Positions 1 through 8,793 of a stretch of DNA of 45,750 nt are shown here, piece after piece. Position 1 is the stretch's first letter. Each line of letters begins with the position of its first letter. The position numbers and the translations under genes are program-made. Under the pieces are notes generated by a model that had not been told where the DNA came from, ran no database searches, and was given only the letters and a program-made list of their open reading frames with translations. This DNA comes from JAZKFT01 sp963845495. GTDB taxonomy: Bacteria; Bacteroidota; Bacteroidia; Chitinophagales; Chitinophagaceae. The stretch covers positions 1 to 45,750 of the forward strand of contig CAWJTH010000210.1 in the NCBI GenBank assembly GCA_963845495.1. The letters are read 5' to 3'.

Positions 1-642
1 GTTTACCGCCGCGAACGGCGTGTCCAGCCTTGAGCGGTAGTCGAAGGTATAGGCGATGTTGCCGTGCAGCTGCAGGAACGGCGCCTTGGCCGGTACCGGT
101 TCTTCGGGCACCCCGCCGCTCCCGTCGTATTTTATATACACCGACAGCATGGAATAGCCTTTGCCGAGCTCTTTTGTGAACGGCCGGAAGAACGTGCCCC
201 CGTAGCCGTCCAGCCACGTGGGGGCAGTCATGTATTTCTGGTGGTCTTTCAGGTAGGCGGTTGCCGGGTCGTCAAGGGGCTGTTTTGGGCCCTTTGTTTG
301 CGTTGCCCGTTTTCCCCCACCGTTATATTTTATAAACACCGTCAGCAGCCCGTAATGCTTCCCTATCTGCTGGAAGACGGGGTGGAAAAAGGTCGCACCC
401 GCGAACCGTTGGGCGGCGAAGCCCGCCATGTCTTCGGTGGAAAGTACCGTGTCGGTATGTTGGCCGAAGGTGTATCCAGGGGTTTGCTGCTTGGTTGGGG
501 GTTTGTCCCAAAAACGGAAAATGTCCGGGTTGCCACCGCCTACCTTGCCGCCCGTTTGGGCACGCACGCTCAATGCCAACAATGCCATAAACAGGCAAAG
601 GGACGTGCGGGAACACTTAGGGTATTGTACTGGGTTTGGCAT
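1..642 (-). CDS. Unrecognised secreted protein, N-terminal 214 residues only
   Basis: An open frame runs from an ATG at 642 through the left edge of the window without a stop, so only the N-terminus is seen. The start is 6 bp after the stop of the upstream gene, as expected for the last visible gene of an operon. Residues about 13-29 form a hydrophobic signal peptide ending in RAQ. The mature part contains two similar segments, about residues 84-110 and 151-177, each with an FF(H/R)P start and a (V/I)(F/Y)IKY(N/D)G end, separated by a Pro/Lys/Thr-rich stretch. After the second repeat comes a polar, aromatic-rich segment (LHGNIAYTFDYRSRLDTPFA) that could begin an outer-membrane or surface domain. 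I do not recognise the family. Base composition is GC-rich like the rest of this operon. Confidence 0.72.
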   Translation of the reverse strand, partial: MPNPVQYPKCSRTSLCLFMALLALSVRAQTGGKVGGGNPDIFRFWDKPPTKQQTPGYTFGQHTDTVLSTEDMAGFAAQRFAGATFFHPVFQQIGKHYGLLTVFIKYNGGGKRATQTKGPKQPLDDPATAYLKDHQKYMTAPTWLDGYGGTFFRPFTKELGKGYSMLSVYIKYDGSGGVPEEPVPAKAPFLQLHGNIAYTFDYRSRLDTPFAAVN

Positions 643-648
643 CCGGTG

Positions 649-3600
649 CTATTGCTTTTCGGTCTGGGACGGTTTCAACAATTGTTGGAGCTTTTGCTCC
701 ATTTCTGTTATACGGGCTTCTTGGACCATTGCTTTGGCTACCATTTCCGCCTTCTGGGCTTTTATCATACCCTCCTGTTCCGTGATCTTCTTGTCCTGCA
801 ATATGATATACAAGGTTAACTCTTCCACTTTCTGCAACAGTTTGGTCTGGGATTCACCCACTTCCGTGCCGTTTTTCTGCATCTCCGCCGCCGGTGCGAT
901 GCCCGGCAGGTGTTTGTTCTTCTCCACGTAGCTTTTCAGTTCGGACAACGGTTCCAGTTTATAGGAAGGCTCGAACACGAAATCCGCCCCCGTGGTGTTC
1001 ACGGTTACCTGGTTGGCCCTCACGTTGCCCGCCACGTCGAGCAGGTAGTCGGTCGTGACGGTGTTGTCGGAAAAGTAGGCGGAGGTCTTCTTTATCAGCA
1101 CCCTGCCGGTCTCCCTCACCTGGAGGGCGGGTTCCATGTGGTCGCCGGCCACCGTCATCGGGTTTGCAACCTGGGGGTCGGTATAGTGCTTGACGGCCAC
1201 CGTGAAGGCGTTGTGGTGGTTGTCGTAGAGCCATACCACGGGCGAGGATATGAACGGGGCCTCCAGCACCCCGAAGCCGCCGCCGGCACCGCCGTCCGGC
1301 GTTATCATGTCCAGGGTCGCGGTCCCGTCCGGGCGGTAGGCGGTATTGACGGGCAGGTTGAAGGTGTTGGTCATGGTGGCCGCCGATACGCTGCCCTGAT
1401 AAGAGGGCATATAGTTATTGACCGCCGCGGTATTCCCGCCCGCAACAGCCACCACGTTGCCGCTTGCATCCACACCGATGGGCTGCACGGTACCGGTAGC
1501 TGTCGGGGAAGCCGACGTGAGATTGGTTAATTTCAGCCCGCTGGTGTTGGCAATACCAGAAGCAACCTCTAGCTTTGTTGACGGTGCAGCGGTACCGATA
1601 CCCACATTGCCACCGCCGGGGTTTATGCTGAGGTCCGACCAACCATCAAGGCCGCTTTTATGACCGGCGAGGATAGCCTTGCCCCCAAAACCACTACCCA
1701 ATACCACCCTGTCCTCGGTACCGTTACCGCCAAAATCCGCTGCAACCCAACCGGGTGTCAAACTGGTCTCGTTGGTATTAAAAGACTGGAAAGAATTTTT
1801 GGAAAGATAACCGTTGCTGCCCGACAAAAAGGAGTTATAAAACCGTGTCGATCTCACATTGCCATTTACTACCAGCTTTTCGTTAGGGGGTACCGTTATC
1901 CCGATACCAACATTTCCGCCATCGGGGTTTATCAGTAAATTTGACCATGAATTGAGTAAATGGTTATGTGCTCCCAATACGGCTTGGCCTGTGTGGCCGC
2001 TGCCGAGCACTACCCTGTCCTCGGTACCGTTACCACCAAAATCCGCAGCAACCCAACCTGATGATATGGTGGTCTCGTTGGTATTAAAAGATTGGAAAGA
2101 ATTTCTGGAGTTGCTACCGGTTAACGTGATATTGAAATATCTGAGGGATTGCATGTTTGCGGCCACATTTAGATTGCCGGTTAAAGCACCCCCTGTTAAA
2201 GGCAGGTAATTGCCGTTGGTGCCGGGAGCGGTCACCACATTGCCGCTAGCATCCACGCCGATGGGCTGCACCGTGCCGGTCGCCGCCGGCGAAGCCGACG
2301 TGAGGTTGGTCAGTTTCAGCCCGCTGGTGTTCGCATTGTCGGATGTGACCTCGAGTTTTGTAGACGGGGTGCTAGTACCGATACCGAGGTTGCCTGCCGG
2401 GGAACCATATGAAGTGGAGATAAGTCCGGTACCGAACAGCACATTACTGATATTGAGGCTATTACTACCTATAAGACTCGCATTGTTGCCAAAAACTATT
2501 CCGTTCGAGATATTTCCTGCGTTGAGCCCAGAATTGTTGCCGACAATTATTACATCATTTAAATTGGAGCCGCTATTGCCGGAATTATAACCCATTACGG
2601 TACTCCTATTTATAAGATGTGCACTTTGCCAAGCTGCAAACCCTATTGCGATGGAATTTGAATCGGTGGCGCCGTCATAAAAACTTGACCTGCCCAACCC
2701 AATATTCTGATACATGTTGTTGGAAGTCTGTAAACTGCCTAAACCAAACGCAAGGTTATCCGATGATTTGTTGTTTCCTCCTTGATAGTCTATGCCATAA
2801 AAGGAATTACCAACCCCTATGTTATTGTTGGGAAGCCCTTGGAAAATATTAGTATTGTTCTGCCGGATTGATACAGGCGAATTATCGGAAGCGCCTATAT
2901 AATTATCGGCGGTCAGGCCGCTGTTGCCCGTCAAAGACCAGTTGGTGTTAGTAACGGCACCTGCGGCAACAACATTGCCGTTTGCATCCACGCCGATGGG
3001 CTGGATGCCGTTAGTGGAAACAAGTTTTGTCAAACGGAGGCCACTGGTACCCGTTGTGTTCGAATTGACTTCGAATGTTGCCTGCGGGCTGGAAGTCCCG
3101 ATGCCTATATTACCTGTAGGGTTGGTAACGCTGCCCGTTAGCCCGGTGCCGAAGATGGCGTTGGCGATGTTCAACTGGTTGGAGGCCGTGGCCGATACCA
3201 GGTTGGTATTGGCCCCGATGGCCGTGTTGTTCGACCCCGTGGCATTGTAGCCGGCATTGCTGCCCAATGCTATATTGTTCGAACCGGTTGTGTTGCTATA
3301 AAGCGACAGATAACCAGATGATATGTTGTGGCTTCCCGTTGTATTGGAATATTGTGACTGATAGCCTGCGGCAAAATTGAACGATCCCGTTGTTACGTTG
3401 TACAGTGACTGGTAGTTGATGGCGGTGTTATAATACGATACGTTATTGGCATTGTACATCGCTTGGTCTCCTATGGCTATATTGCTGGATGAAAAATACC
3501 CGTTCTTATATGCGTTGTATCCGATGGCGATGTTATAGTTGCCCCCGTTGCCCGCTCCATAGGCAGAGTCGCCGATAAAGATGCCATAGTTGGTGGCCAT

Positions 3601-4131
3601 ACCCCCTGCATTTGCACCAAGCGCAGCATTGCCGGAACCGTTCACATTGTTGCCAAGACTGCCATATCCGATCGCTGTGTTGTAGTCGCCTCCCGTTGAG
3701 TTGCCCATGCTTGCATAACCGATAGAAGTGGAATAGTTGCCCGTATAGTTTATACCGTTGGCGCCGTGGCCCACGGCCGTATTGAAGCCCCCGGTCGTAT
3801 TATATCCAAGGGCGTTAAGGCCGATGCCCGTGTTCGAGCTGCCGGTAGTCACGTTCCTGAGCGCCTGGGAACCAAAAGCAGTGTTGTATATCCCCGTAAA
3901 GGTTGGCTGGTAGAGATTCAGGCTATATAGCCCGAAAGCTGTGTTATAACGGGCACTGTCCAGTATCCCCGCAAAATAGCCGTTCTGTCTGAAGACCAAT
4001 GGGTGGTTGTCGGTGGTTCCGATAAAATGTATCGCCGAATTGGTACCGCTGTTGCCGGACAGCGACCAGTTCTGTGCAAAGGATCTGATAGAAAATAAAG
4101 AAGCAACTACAAATAGCAGTATTTTTTTCAC
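649..4131 (-). CDS. Secreted YadA-head/tail-fibre-like surface protein, 1160 aa
   Basis: The protein has a signal peptide (residues 1-19, ending SFAQ). Two long head regions follow, about 20-340 and 395-590, built of short repeats of the form N(T/I)AIGxxA/G, like the left-handed beta-roll of YadA-type trimeric adhesins. Linker modules carry the recurring pattern SGL(K/R)LT(N/K)L...GVDA(N/S)GNVV. A duplicated module of about 85 residues contains NSFQSFNTNET and GWVAADFGGNGTEDRVVLGS. The C-terminus has ADFVFEPSYKL...NKHLPG...LLQKVEELTLYI and then a coiled coil, a module common in Bacteroidota tail-fibre-like proteins. No membrane anchor or T9SS domain is visible. The gene lies 6 bp from both operon neighbours. 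The head-coding part (about 2.4-4.1 kb) is less GC-rich than the rest, which suggests a mosaic. A role in adhesion is inferred. Confidence 0.8.
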   Translation of the reverse strand: MKKILLFVVASLFSIRSFAQNWSLSGNSGTNSAIHFIGTTDNHPLVFRQNGYFAGILDSARYNTAFGLYSLNLYQPTFTGIYNTAFGSQALRNVTTGSSNTGIGLNALGYNTTGGFNTAVGHGANGINYTGNYSTSIGYASMGNSTGGDYNTAIGYGSLGNNVNGSGNAALGANAGGMATNYGIFIGDSAYGAGNGGNYNIAIGYNAYKNGYFSSSNIAIGDQAMYNANNVSYYNTAINYQSLYNVTTGSFNFAAGYQSQYSNTTGSHNISSGYLSLYSNTTGSNNIALGSNAGYNATGSNNTAIGANTNLVSATASNQLNIANAIFGTGLTGSVTNPTGNIGIGTSSPQATFEVNSNTTGTSGLRLTKLVSTNGIQPIGVDANGNVVAAGAVTNTNWSLTGNSGLTADNYIGASDNSPVSIRQNNTNIFQGLPNNNIGVGNSFYGIDYQGGNNKSSDNLAFGLGSLQTSNNMYQNIGLGRSSFYDGATDSNSIAIGFAAWQSAHLINRSTVMGYNSGNSGSNLNDVIIVGNNSGLNAGNISNGIVFGNNASLIGSNSLNISNVLFGTGLISTSYGSPAGNLGIGTSTPSTKLEVTSDNANTSGLKLTNLTSASPAATGTVQPIGVDASGNVVTAPGTNGNYLPLTGGALTGNLNVAANMQSLRYFNITLTGSNSRNSFQSFNTNETTISSGWVAADFGGNGTEDRVVLGSGHTGQAVLGAHNHLLNSWSNLLINPDGGNVGIGITVPPNEKLVVNGNVRSTRFYNSFLSGSNGYLSKNSFQSFNTNETSLTPGWVAADFGGNGTEDRVVLGSGFGGKAILAGHKSGLDGWSDLSINPGGGNVGIGTAAPSTKLEVASGIANTSGLKLTNLTSASPTATGTVQPIGVDASGNVVAVAGGNTAAVNNYMPSYQGSVSAATMTNTFNLPVNTAYRPDGTATLDMITPDGGAGGGFGVLEAPFISSPVVWLYDNHHNAFTVAVKHYTDPQVANPMTVAGDHMEPALQVRETGRVLIKKTSAYFSDNTVTTDYLLDVAGNVRANQVTVNTTGADFVFEPSYKLEPLSELKSYVEKNKHLPGIAPAAEMQKNGTEVGESQTKLLQKVEELTLYIILQDKKITEQEGMIKAQKAEMVAKAMVQEARITEMEQKLQQLLKPSQTEKQ

Positions 4132-4137
4132 GGGATA

Positions 4138-5856
4138 TTATTTTGTTTGTTTGGACAATTGATTTTTCAAACCTTCGATCTCTTGCTGCTGCCTTTCGCT
4201 TTCCTTTTTCATCTCTATCATGTAAAGCGTCAGTTCCTCCACCTTCTGTAGCAGTCTTGTTTGGTACTCGCCCACCTCTACCCCGTCCTTCTGCATCTCA
4301 GCGGCTGGTGCGACGCCGGGCAGGTGCTTGTTGTTTTTTACATAGGTTTCCACTTCCGCCAGCGGCCTCAGTTTAAAGGATGGATCAAACACGAAGTCCG
4401 CCCCGCCCATGTTCACGGTCACCTTGTCAGCCCTGATCGGGCCGGCCACGTCCAACCTGTAGGAAAGGTTGGACTGGGTTGTCTTGCCGATAAGGACGTT
4501 GCCCGTCTCCCTCACCTGTAGCACCGGCACTAGGTTGTCGCCCACGAGTTCCGGGTGCCCGACGTTGTTGGCGTCCCTGGTGGAACTGTTCATGATGGCG
4601 ACCGTGAAGGCGTTGTGCTGGTTGGCGTAGAGCCATACGGTGGGCGAGGCGATGAAGGGGGCGTCCAGCATCCCGAACCCGCCGCCGCCGGCGGGGTCCC
4701 CCGTTATCATGTTCAGGGTCGCGGTGCCGTCCGGCTGGTAGGCGGGGTTCACCGGTAGGTTGAACGTGTTTGTCATGGCGGCCGCCGAGACGCTGCCCCG
4801 GTAGGAAGGCATATAGTTGTTGGCGGCTGTGGTGCTGCCGCCCGCCACCGTCACCACGTTGCCGCCCGCGTCCACGCCCAACGTTGCCGTCGGCACGGTG
4901 GCCGCCGGCGAGGCCGACGTGAGGTTGGTGAGCTTCAGGCCGCTGTTGTTGGCGGTACCCGAGGCGATCTCGAGCTTGGCCTGCGGGCTCGCCGTGCCGA
5001 TGCCGACCCTGCCGCCCATCATGCTGTAGCCGCCGGCAAAATTGGCCGCGAACTGGTTGTCGGCGGTGGTGGTGGCACTTGCGCCGATGGCCATGGAGCT
5101 GTTGCCGGCCGCGAAGTTGGCCCAGCCGAGGGCGAAGCTGTTGCTGCCGGAGGCGCCGTTGTAGGTACCCATGGCCACGCTGTTGACGGCGGTGGCGGCA
5201 AGGGTGTTCTGCTGCCCGGTTATGAGGCCCCTCGGGGCATCGTTCTGGTTGAAGTAGCCGAAGGACACGGCGCCGGTCGCCGTTGCGGAAAGCGTGTTCC
5301 ATTGCCCCGTGACGAAGCCCAGGCTCGCATCGTTGTGGTTGCCCAGGCCGAACACCGCCCCCGCGCCCGCCGTTTGGCCCAACGAGTTGTACTGCCCCGC
5401 GGCAAAGCCCGTACTAGCGTTGTTGGCGTTGCCGTAGCCGGACACCGAGGCGTAGTTTGCCGCCGGCCCCAATATATTGCCCTGCCCCGTGGCAAAACAT
5501 GCGGCGGCGTTTAGGCTGTTCTGGTAGCCGAAGGCCGCTGAATTGTTGGCGGGGGAGACGAATGCATTGCCGATGCCCCAGGCAAAGCAGTTGCCCACGC
5601 CGGCCGGCATCGGGGCCGTATAGCTGCCACCCCACATATTCGATTGCAGGTCGAGGACGGCGCGTTTGGCCCAGCCGGTGCCCAGCACCAGGCTGCTGTT
5701 GTCGGTTGTGCCGACGAAACTGCCGTCCACGGCCTGCGAGACGGAATTGCTGCCGGGGCTGGTGCCGGCGTTGCCGGCCGTCGACCAGTTCTGGGCACGC
5801 ACGTTGGCGGCCAGCAGGGCCGCCGAAAGGAGGAGGGTTGTTCTTATCTTGTCCAT
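4138..5856 (-). CDS. Secreted YadA-head/tail-fibre-like surface protein, 572 aa (paralogue of the next gene)
   Basis: The signal peptide covers residues 1-21 (ending VRAQ). A head of about 250 residues is made of 16-30-residue repeats such as GQ(W/Y/Q)NTL and FGYxNxN(D)A, a relaxed version of the YadA-type beta-roll. Next comes the linker SGLKLTNLTSASPA and a domain starting NNYMPSY(R)GSVSAA. The end is the C-terminal module DFVFDPSFKL, NKHLPGVAPAAEMQKDG, LLQKVEELTLYM plus a coiled coil. From the linker to the end it is closely similar to the downstream 1160-aa protein, while the heads differ. This is the pattern of a conserved base carrying exchangeable heads. Its stop is 6 bp before the start of the downstream gene, so the two are surely cotranscribed. 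The function (surface adhesion or fibre) is inferred from the fold pattern only. GC is high. Confidence 0.8.
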   Translation of the reverse strand: MDKIRTTLLLSAALLAANVRAQNWSTAGNAGTSPGSNSVSQAVDGSFVGTTDNSSLVLGTGWAKRAVLDLQSNMWGGSYTAPMPAGVGNCFAWGIGNAFVSPANNSAAFGYQNSLNAAACFATGQGNILGPAANYASVSGYGNANNASTGFAAGQYNSLGQTAGAGAVFGLGNHNDASLGFVTGQWNTLSATATGAVSFGYFNQNDAPRGLITGQQNTLAATAVNSVAMGTYNGASGSNSFALGWANFAAGNSSMAIGASATTTADNQFAANFAGGYSMMGGRVGIGTASPQAKLEIASGTANNSGLKLTNLTSASPAATVPTATLGVDAGGNVVTVAGGSTTAANNYMPSYRGSVSAAAMTNTFNLPVNPAYQPDGTATLNMITGDPAGGGGFGMLDAPFIASPTVWLYANQHNAFTVAIMNSSTRDANNVGHPELVGDNLVPVLQVRETGNVLIGKTTQSNLSYRLDVAGPIRADKVTVNMGGADFVFDPSFKLRPLAEVETYVKNNKHLPGVAPAAEMQKDGVEVGEYQTRLLQKVEELTLYMIEMKKESERQQQEIEGLKNQLSKQTK

Positions 5857-5903
5857 CGGGGAAGGTTTTTATGGTTTGTCGGGAAAGTATCTTAAAAAGG
5901 TTG

Positions 5904-6374
5904 TCAGAGCTTCCTGACCGTCATGCTGCGGAAACCGGTGCCGTTCACGGTGGCACAGGTGCCGCCCATGTTGTCGACCGCCCAGCCCGTGGGCAGCAGG
6001 TCGTAGCCGCACACCGTGAGGGTGGTGCCGGGCGGCAGCCCGTTCAGGTTCTCGACGGTGCGCCTGTGGACCGCGTGCCGCCCTATGCTTGCCGTGGAGT
6101 CGCCCCACGAGACCGTCGCCCAGCCGGGGGGCGGCATATCGTTGTCGCAGATGGTGACGGTGGCCCCGGCGGGGAGGCCGTCGATCTTCTGCACCGTCCG
6201 CGACCGGTTGCCGCTGCTGTCGCACAGGGGGCCGAAAGAAACCGTCACCCAGCCGGCCGGTGTCGGGCCGGTGCCGCAGATGGTATTTGTCTGGGCGTAT
6301 GAAAACACGGGGGCGGAAAGCACCGCCATGAAAAGGCATGCCATGGCCAAACGGCCAGGTCTGATAGGTCGCAT
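5904..6374 (-). CDS. Small secreted three-repeat protein, 156 aa
   Basis: I place the start at the ATG at 6374, because the signal peptide (MRPIRPGRLAMACLFMAVL...SYAQ) begins there; the open frame extends upstream to 6536 but that part looks untranslated. The mature protein of about 125 residues consists of three imperfect repeats of roughly 40 residues. Each follows the pattern (T)xCxxxxxPxGW, V/S-rich strand, RTV or MTV, then (I/L)(D/N)GLP(A/P)G. The third repeat ends the protein. One cysteine recurs per repeat, plus extra cysteines in repeats one and three. It is the first gene of the minus-strand operon, 47 bp upstream of the 572-aa surface protein, and is equally GC-rich. I do not recognise a named family. 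A small surface or partner protein of the fibre-like products is a guess from context. Confidence 0.65.
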   Translation of the reverse strand: MRPIRPGRLAMACLFMAVLSAPVFSYAQTNTICGTGPTPAGWVTVSFGPLCDSSGNRSRTVQKIDGLPAGATVTICDNDMPPPGWATVSWGDSTASIGRHAVHRRTVENLNGLPPGTTLTVCGYDLLPTGWAVDNMGGTCATVNGTGFRSMTVRKL

Positions 6375-7213
6375 ATATATGGGTTTTGTTTTTGATGTGC
6401 CGCCGGCACGGGTAGGTACCGCGGCATCCTTGCCGCCGGATATGGCGCTCGGCCTGGTTTTAAATACGGGGAAGCTACCGCTTTGCGGGGGAAGAAGGGG
6501 TAGCCGATAATTTATTTGTCCGACACGTTTACGCATACAATATTTTTACCGTTGGTTTAAAACAGCATAGAAATATCGGATGTAAACAATTGGGGGCGGG
6601 CAACGGCGGGATATGCCGGTACCGGGCTATAAAAAGAAAATAAGTTTTAGGTCGATAGGCACCGCCCTATCGACGGGCGGGGATAAACGGTGGACCGTTT
6701 TATTGCCGGGTTGCCAAGGGGAGCGGCTCCGGCCAGGGGAAGATTGTTTGCTTGCATAAAGGATGTCTGTTTGGTGATAAAATGCAAGAATAAGTCAAAT
6801 AATTTAACATTTTATAAAAAAGAAAATATTTTTTTGTTATGCGTAAACAATTGATATAAAAGTAGTAAACGGACTACAGTCAACCATATTTATAGAAAAA
6901 AAAATCGTCTTTATAATCTTATTTTATGAAATTTTCAGTTTTGAGTGGATGTATTAGGAGGGTAAGGACTTGGGCATCATATAACTGTGTGATATGGAAC
7001 AATCAATTTGTTTGACAGTATTACGCTGGGTTACGACTAATTGCTTCCCATATCCCATCAATTATCAATCGACAGGTTTTGTTATCTCTCCTTCATTTCT
7101 AAACTTTCATTGCATCGTTTTGGGAACTTAACCTAATTGTGATGCCATCGGTCAAACTAATTTCATTAAAAAATATTTTTGGATAAAAGAGCCTAAATCC
7201 ACTCTAATTATTA
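6375..7213. other. Gene-poor intergenic region between divergent transcription units
   Basis: About 840 bp separate the start of the minus-strand operon from the promoter candidate of the plus-strand hydrolase. The first 370 bp are GC-rich like the operon; after about 6780 the sequence becomes strongly AT-rich with A and T runs. I see no credible coding frame, RNA gene or repeat. The operon promoter must lie here, but I could not assign it to a clear TAnnTTTG box. Confidence 0.5.
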
Positions 7214-7252
7214 TTGACTTGTTTCTTGCGGAATATGTTTTTCCTATGTTTT
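7214..7252 (+). promoter_or_regulatory. Weak promoter candidate of the dienelactone hydrolase gene
   Basis: A TTG at 7214-7216 is followed after 17 bp by TATGTTTT (7234-7241), one mismatch from the Bacteroidota -7 box TAnnTTTG; a second TATGTTTT lies at 7245-7252. The start codon follows at 7282, preceded by an A-rich stretch rather than a Shine-Dalgarno sequence. Confidence 0.25.
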
Positions 7253-7281
7253 TCCTAACTTTAAAAACAAAAAGAAATACC

Positions 7282-8169
7282 ATGAGCCATATAAAAAAAG
7301 AAGATATTAAACAGGAAGTATTTGACTTATATGATGATTATGCACATAGTCGCGTTTCCCGTAGGGATTTTGTACAAAAACTTTCCATTTACGCCGTGGG
7401 CGGACTTACGGTAACTTCCCTGATGGGTTTCCTTATGCCCGATTACAAGGGAACTTTACAAACAACCGCCGATGATCCCAAATTGAAATCTGAATATATC
7501 CATTATGATTCGCCAAAAGGCGGAGGTAGCATGAAAGCCTTACTTTGTATGCCGGCAGATGCTGACAAAAAAATGGGCGGGGTGGTTGTAGTACACGAAA
7601 ACCGCGGATTAAACCCTTACATTGAAGATGTTGCTCGCCGTGTTGCGCTTGCCGGATTTATTTCTATTGCGCCAGATGCCCTAACGCCATTAGGCGGTTA
7701 TCCCGGAAACGACGATGCCGGCCGTGAGCTGCAAACCAAACGCGACAAAAATGAAATGCTGGAAGATTTTATCGCTGCCTTCGAGTACCTAAAAAACAAT
7801 AAGGATTGTAATGGCAAAGTAGGCGTGGTAGGATTTTGTTTTGGCGGAGGCATTGCCAATATGATGGCAGTGCGCCTTCCCGACCTAGCAGCATCGGTGC
7901 CTTTTTATGGAAGCCAGCCTGCCGCTGAAGATGTGCCAAAAATACATGCACCTTTACTGCTTCATTATGCCGAACTTGATACCCGTATTACCGAAGGTTG
8001 GCCAGCTTATGAGGCTGCTTTGAAAGCCAATAAAAAGGAATATACAGGTTATGTTTACCCGAAAGTGAATCATGGATTTCATAACGATACCACCCCGCGT
8101 TACGATAAAGCAGCGGCAGAACTTGCCTGGCAACGCACGATTGATTTTTTCAATAAAAAATTAAATTAG
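7282..8169 (+). CDS. Tat-exported dienelactone hydrolase family protein
   Basis: The 295-aa alpha/beta hydrolase matches the dienelactone hydrolase family. The nucleophile elbow is GFCFGG with Cys186; Asp233 (AELDTR) and His264 (KVNHGF) complete the Cys-Asp-His triad. A conserved HENRGL motif lies near residue 105. The N-terminus has a twin-arginine signal, SRRDFVQK (Arg27-Arg28), before a hydrophobic stretch at about 36-52, so export by the Tat system is likely. I chose the ATG at 7282 because the open frame upstream (from 7219) adds a hydrophobic, AT-driven stretch atypical for the family. Family members hydrolyse dienelactones or other esters; the substrate here is unknown. A DoxX-like gene follows on the same strand after about 230 bp. 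Confidence 0.85.
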   Translation: MSHIKKEDIKQEVFDLYDDYAHSRVSRRDFVQKLSIYAVGGLTVTSLMGFLMPDYKGTLQTTADDPKLKSEYIHYDSPKGGGSMKALLCMPADADKKMGGVVVVHENRGLNPYIEDVARRVALAGFISIAPDALTPLGGYPGNDDAGRELQTKRDKNEMLEDFIAAFEYLKNNKDCNGKVGVVGFCFGGGIANMMAVRLPDLAASVPFYGSQPAAEDVPKIHAPLLLHYAELDTRITEGWPAYEAALKANKKEYTGYVYPKVNHGFHNDTTPRYDKAAAELAWQRTIDFFNKKLN

Positions 8170-8397
8170 GAAAGATATCGAAATAGACCAGTTATAAATG
8201 GACTGCACAACGAAGCATTTAAATATTTTATTTGCCTTCAAACCGTTTACAATTGTTTCGCCATTATCATTGTAAAATCTATTACAACTTTTTTTTCATT
8301 TTTACAGCTACGTTTTTTTGAATTAATCTTTTCGATTTTTTTGCTTCAAAAACTTTATCAGCAATTCCTTTTTTATGCCTACCATACATCAATCAAC

Positions 8398-8781
8398 ATG
8401 AAAAAGAAGGTTTCGCTTGGTTTAATGGTTTTATTGTATGTGGCGGCAGGCATCAATCATTTTGTGCATCCTTTATTTTACAGGGCACCGATGCCGTATT
8501 ACTTGCCTTTTCCCATGGAATTGATTTTTATCAGCGGCGTAATTGAGATAACATTGGGCATATTATTATTGCCTGCAGGCACCAGAAAAGCTGCCGCTTG
8601 GCTGATCATTGCAATGTTGATTGTTTTCTTTACTTTTCACATCCAAATGATTGTGAACGCTTTACCAAAAGGCGGAATTGATTTATGGATTGCTATTATC
8701 CGTTTTCCTTTACAATTTGTATTAATTTATTGGGCTTGGAAAATTTCAAGATATAGGGGACAATTTGCAGAATTGCCTTAA
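8398..8781 (+). CDS. DoxX-like small membrane protein
   Basis: The 127-aa protein has four hydrophobic segments, about residues 5-20, 40-60, 66-88 and 96-115, and a short polar tail, matching the DoxX/DoxX-like family in size and topology. The motif AAGINHFVHP in the first helix is typical of the Bacteroidota branch. The start ATG at 8398 gives a normal N-terminus (MKKKVSLGLM); an upstream TTG at 8341 would add 19 residues without family support. These proteins sit in the cytoplasmic membrane and are loosely linked to redox or oxidative-stress functions; no specific activity can be given. It ends 12 bp before the stop of the convergent lipB gene, with no visible terminator between them. Confidence 0.75.
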   Translation: MKKKVSLGLMVLLYVAAGINHFVHPLFYRAPMPYYLPFPMELIFISGVIEITLGILLLPAGTRKAAAWLIIAMLIVFFTFHIQMIVNALPKGGIDLWIAIIRFPLQFVLIYWAWKISRYRGQFAELP

Positions 8782-8793
8782 ATAGCAAAGTTG

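Noticed and set aside
64..819. Long plus-strand open frame opposite the secreted-protein genes
   Set aside because: It mirrors the codon frame of the minus-strand operon in GC-rich sequence, spans two genes and has no domain, signal or start context.
649..5856. Classical trimeric autotransporters (type Vc)
   Set aside because: The heads resemble YadA, but no C-terminal four-stranded membrane anchor is present; the end is a coiled-coil module instead.
5457..6302. Plus-strand open frame of about 280 codons opposite the fibre operon
   Set aside because: GC-rich shadow frame with Arg/Pro/Cys-rich artificial composition.
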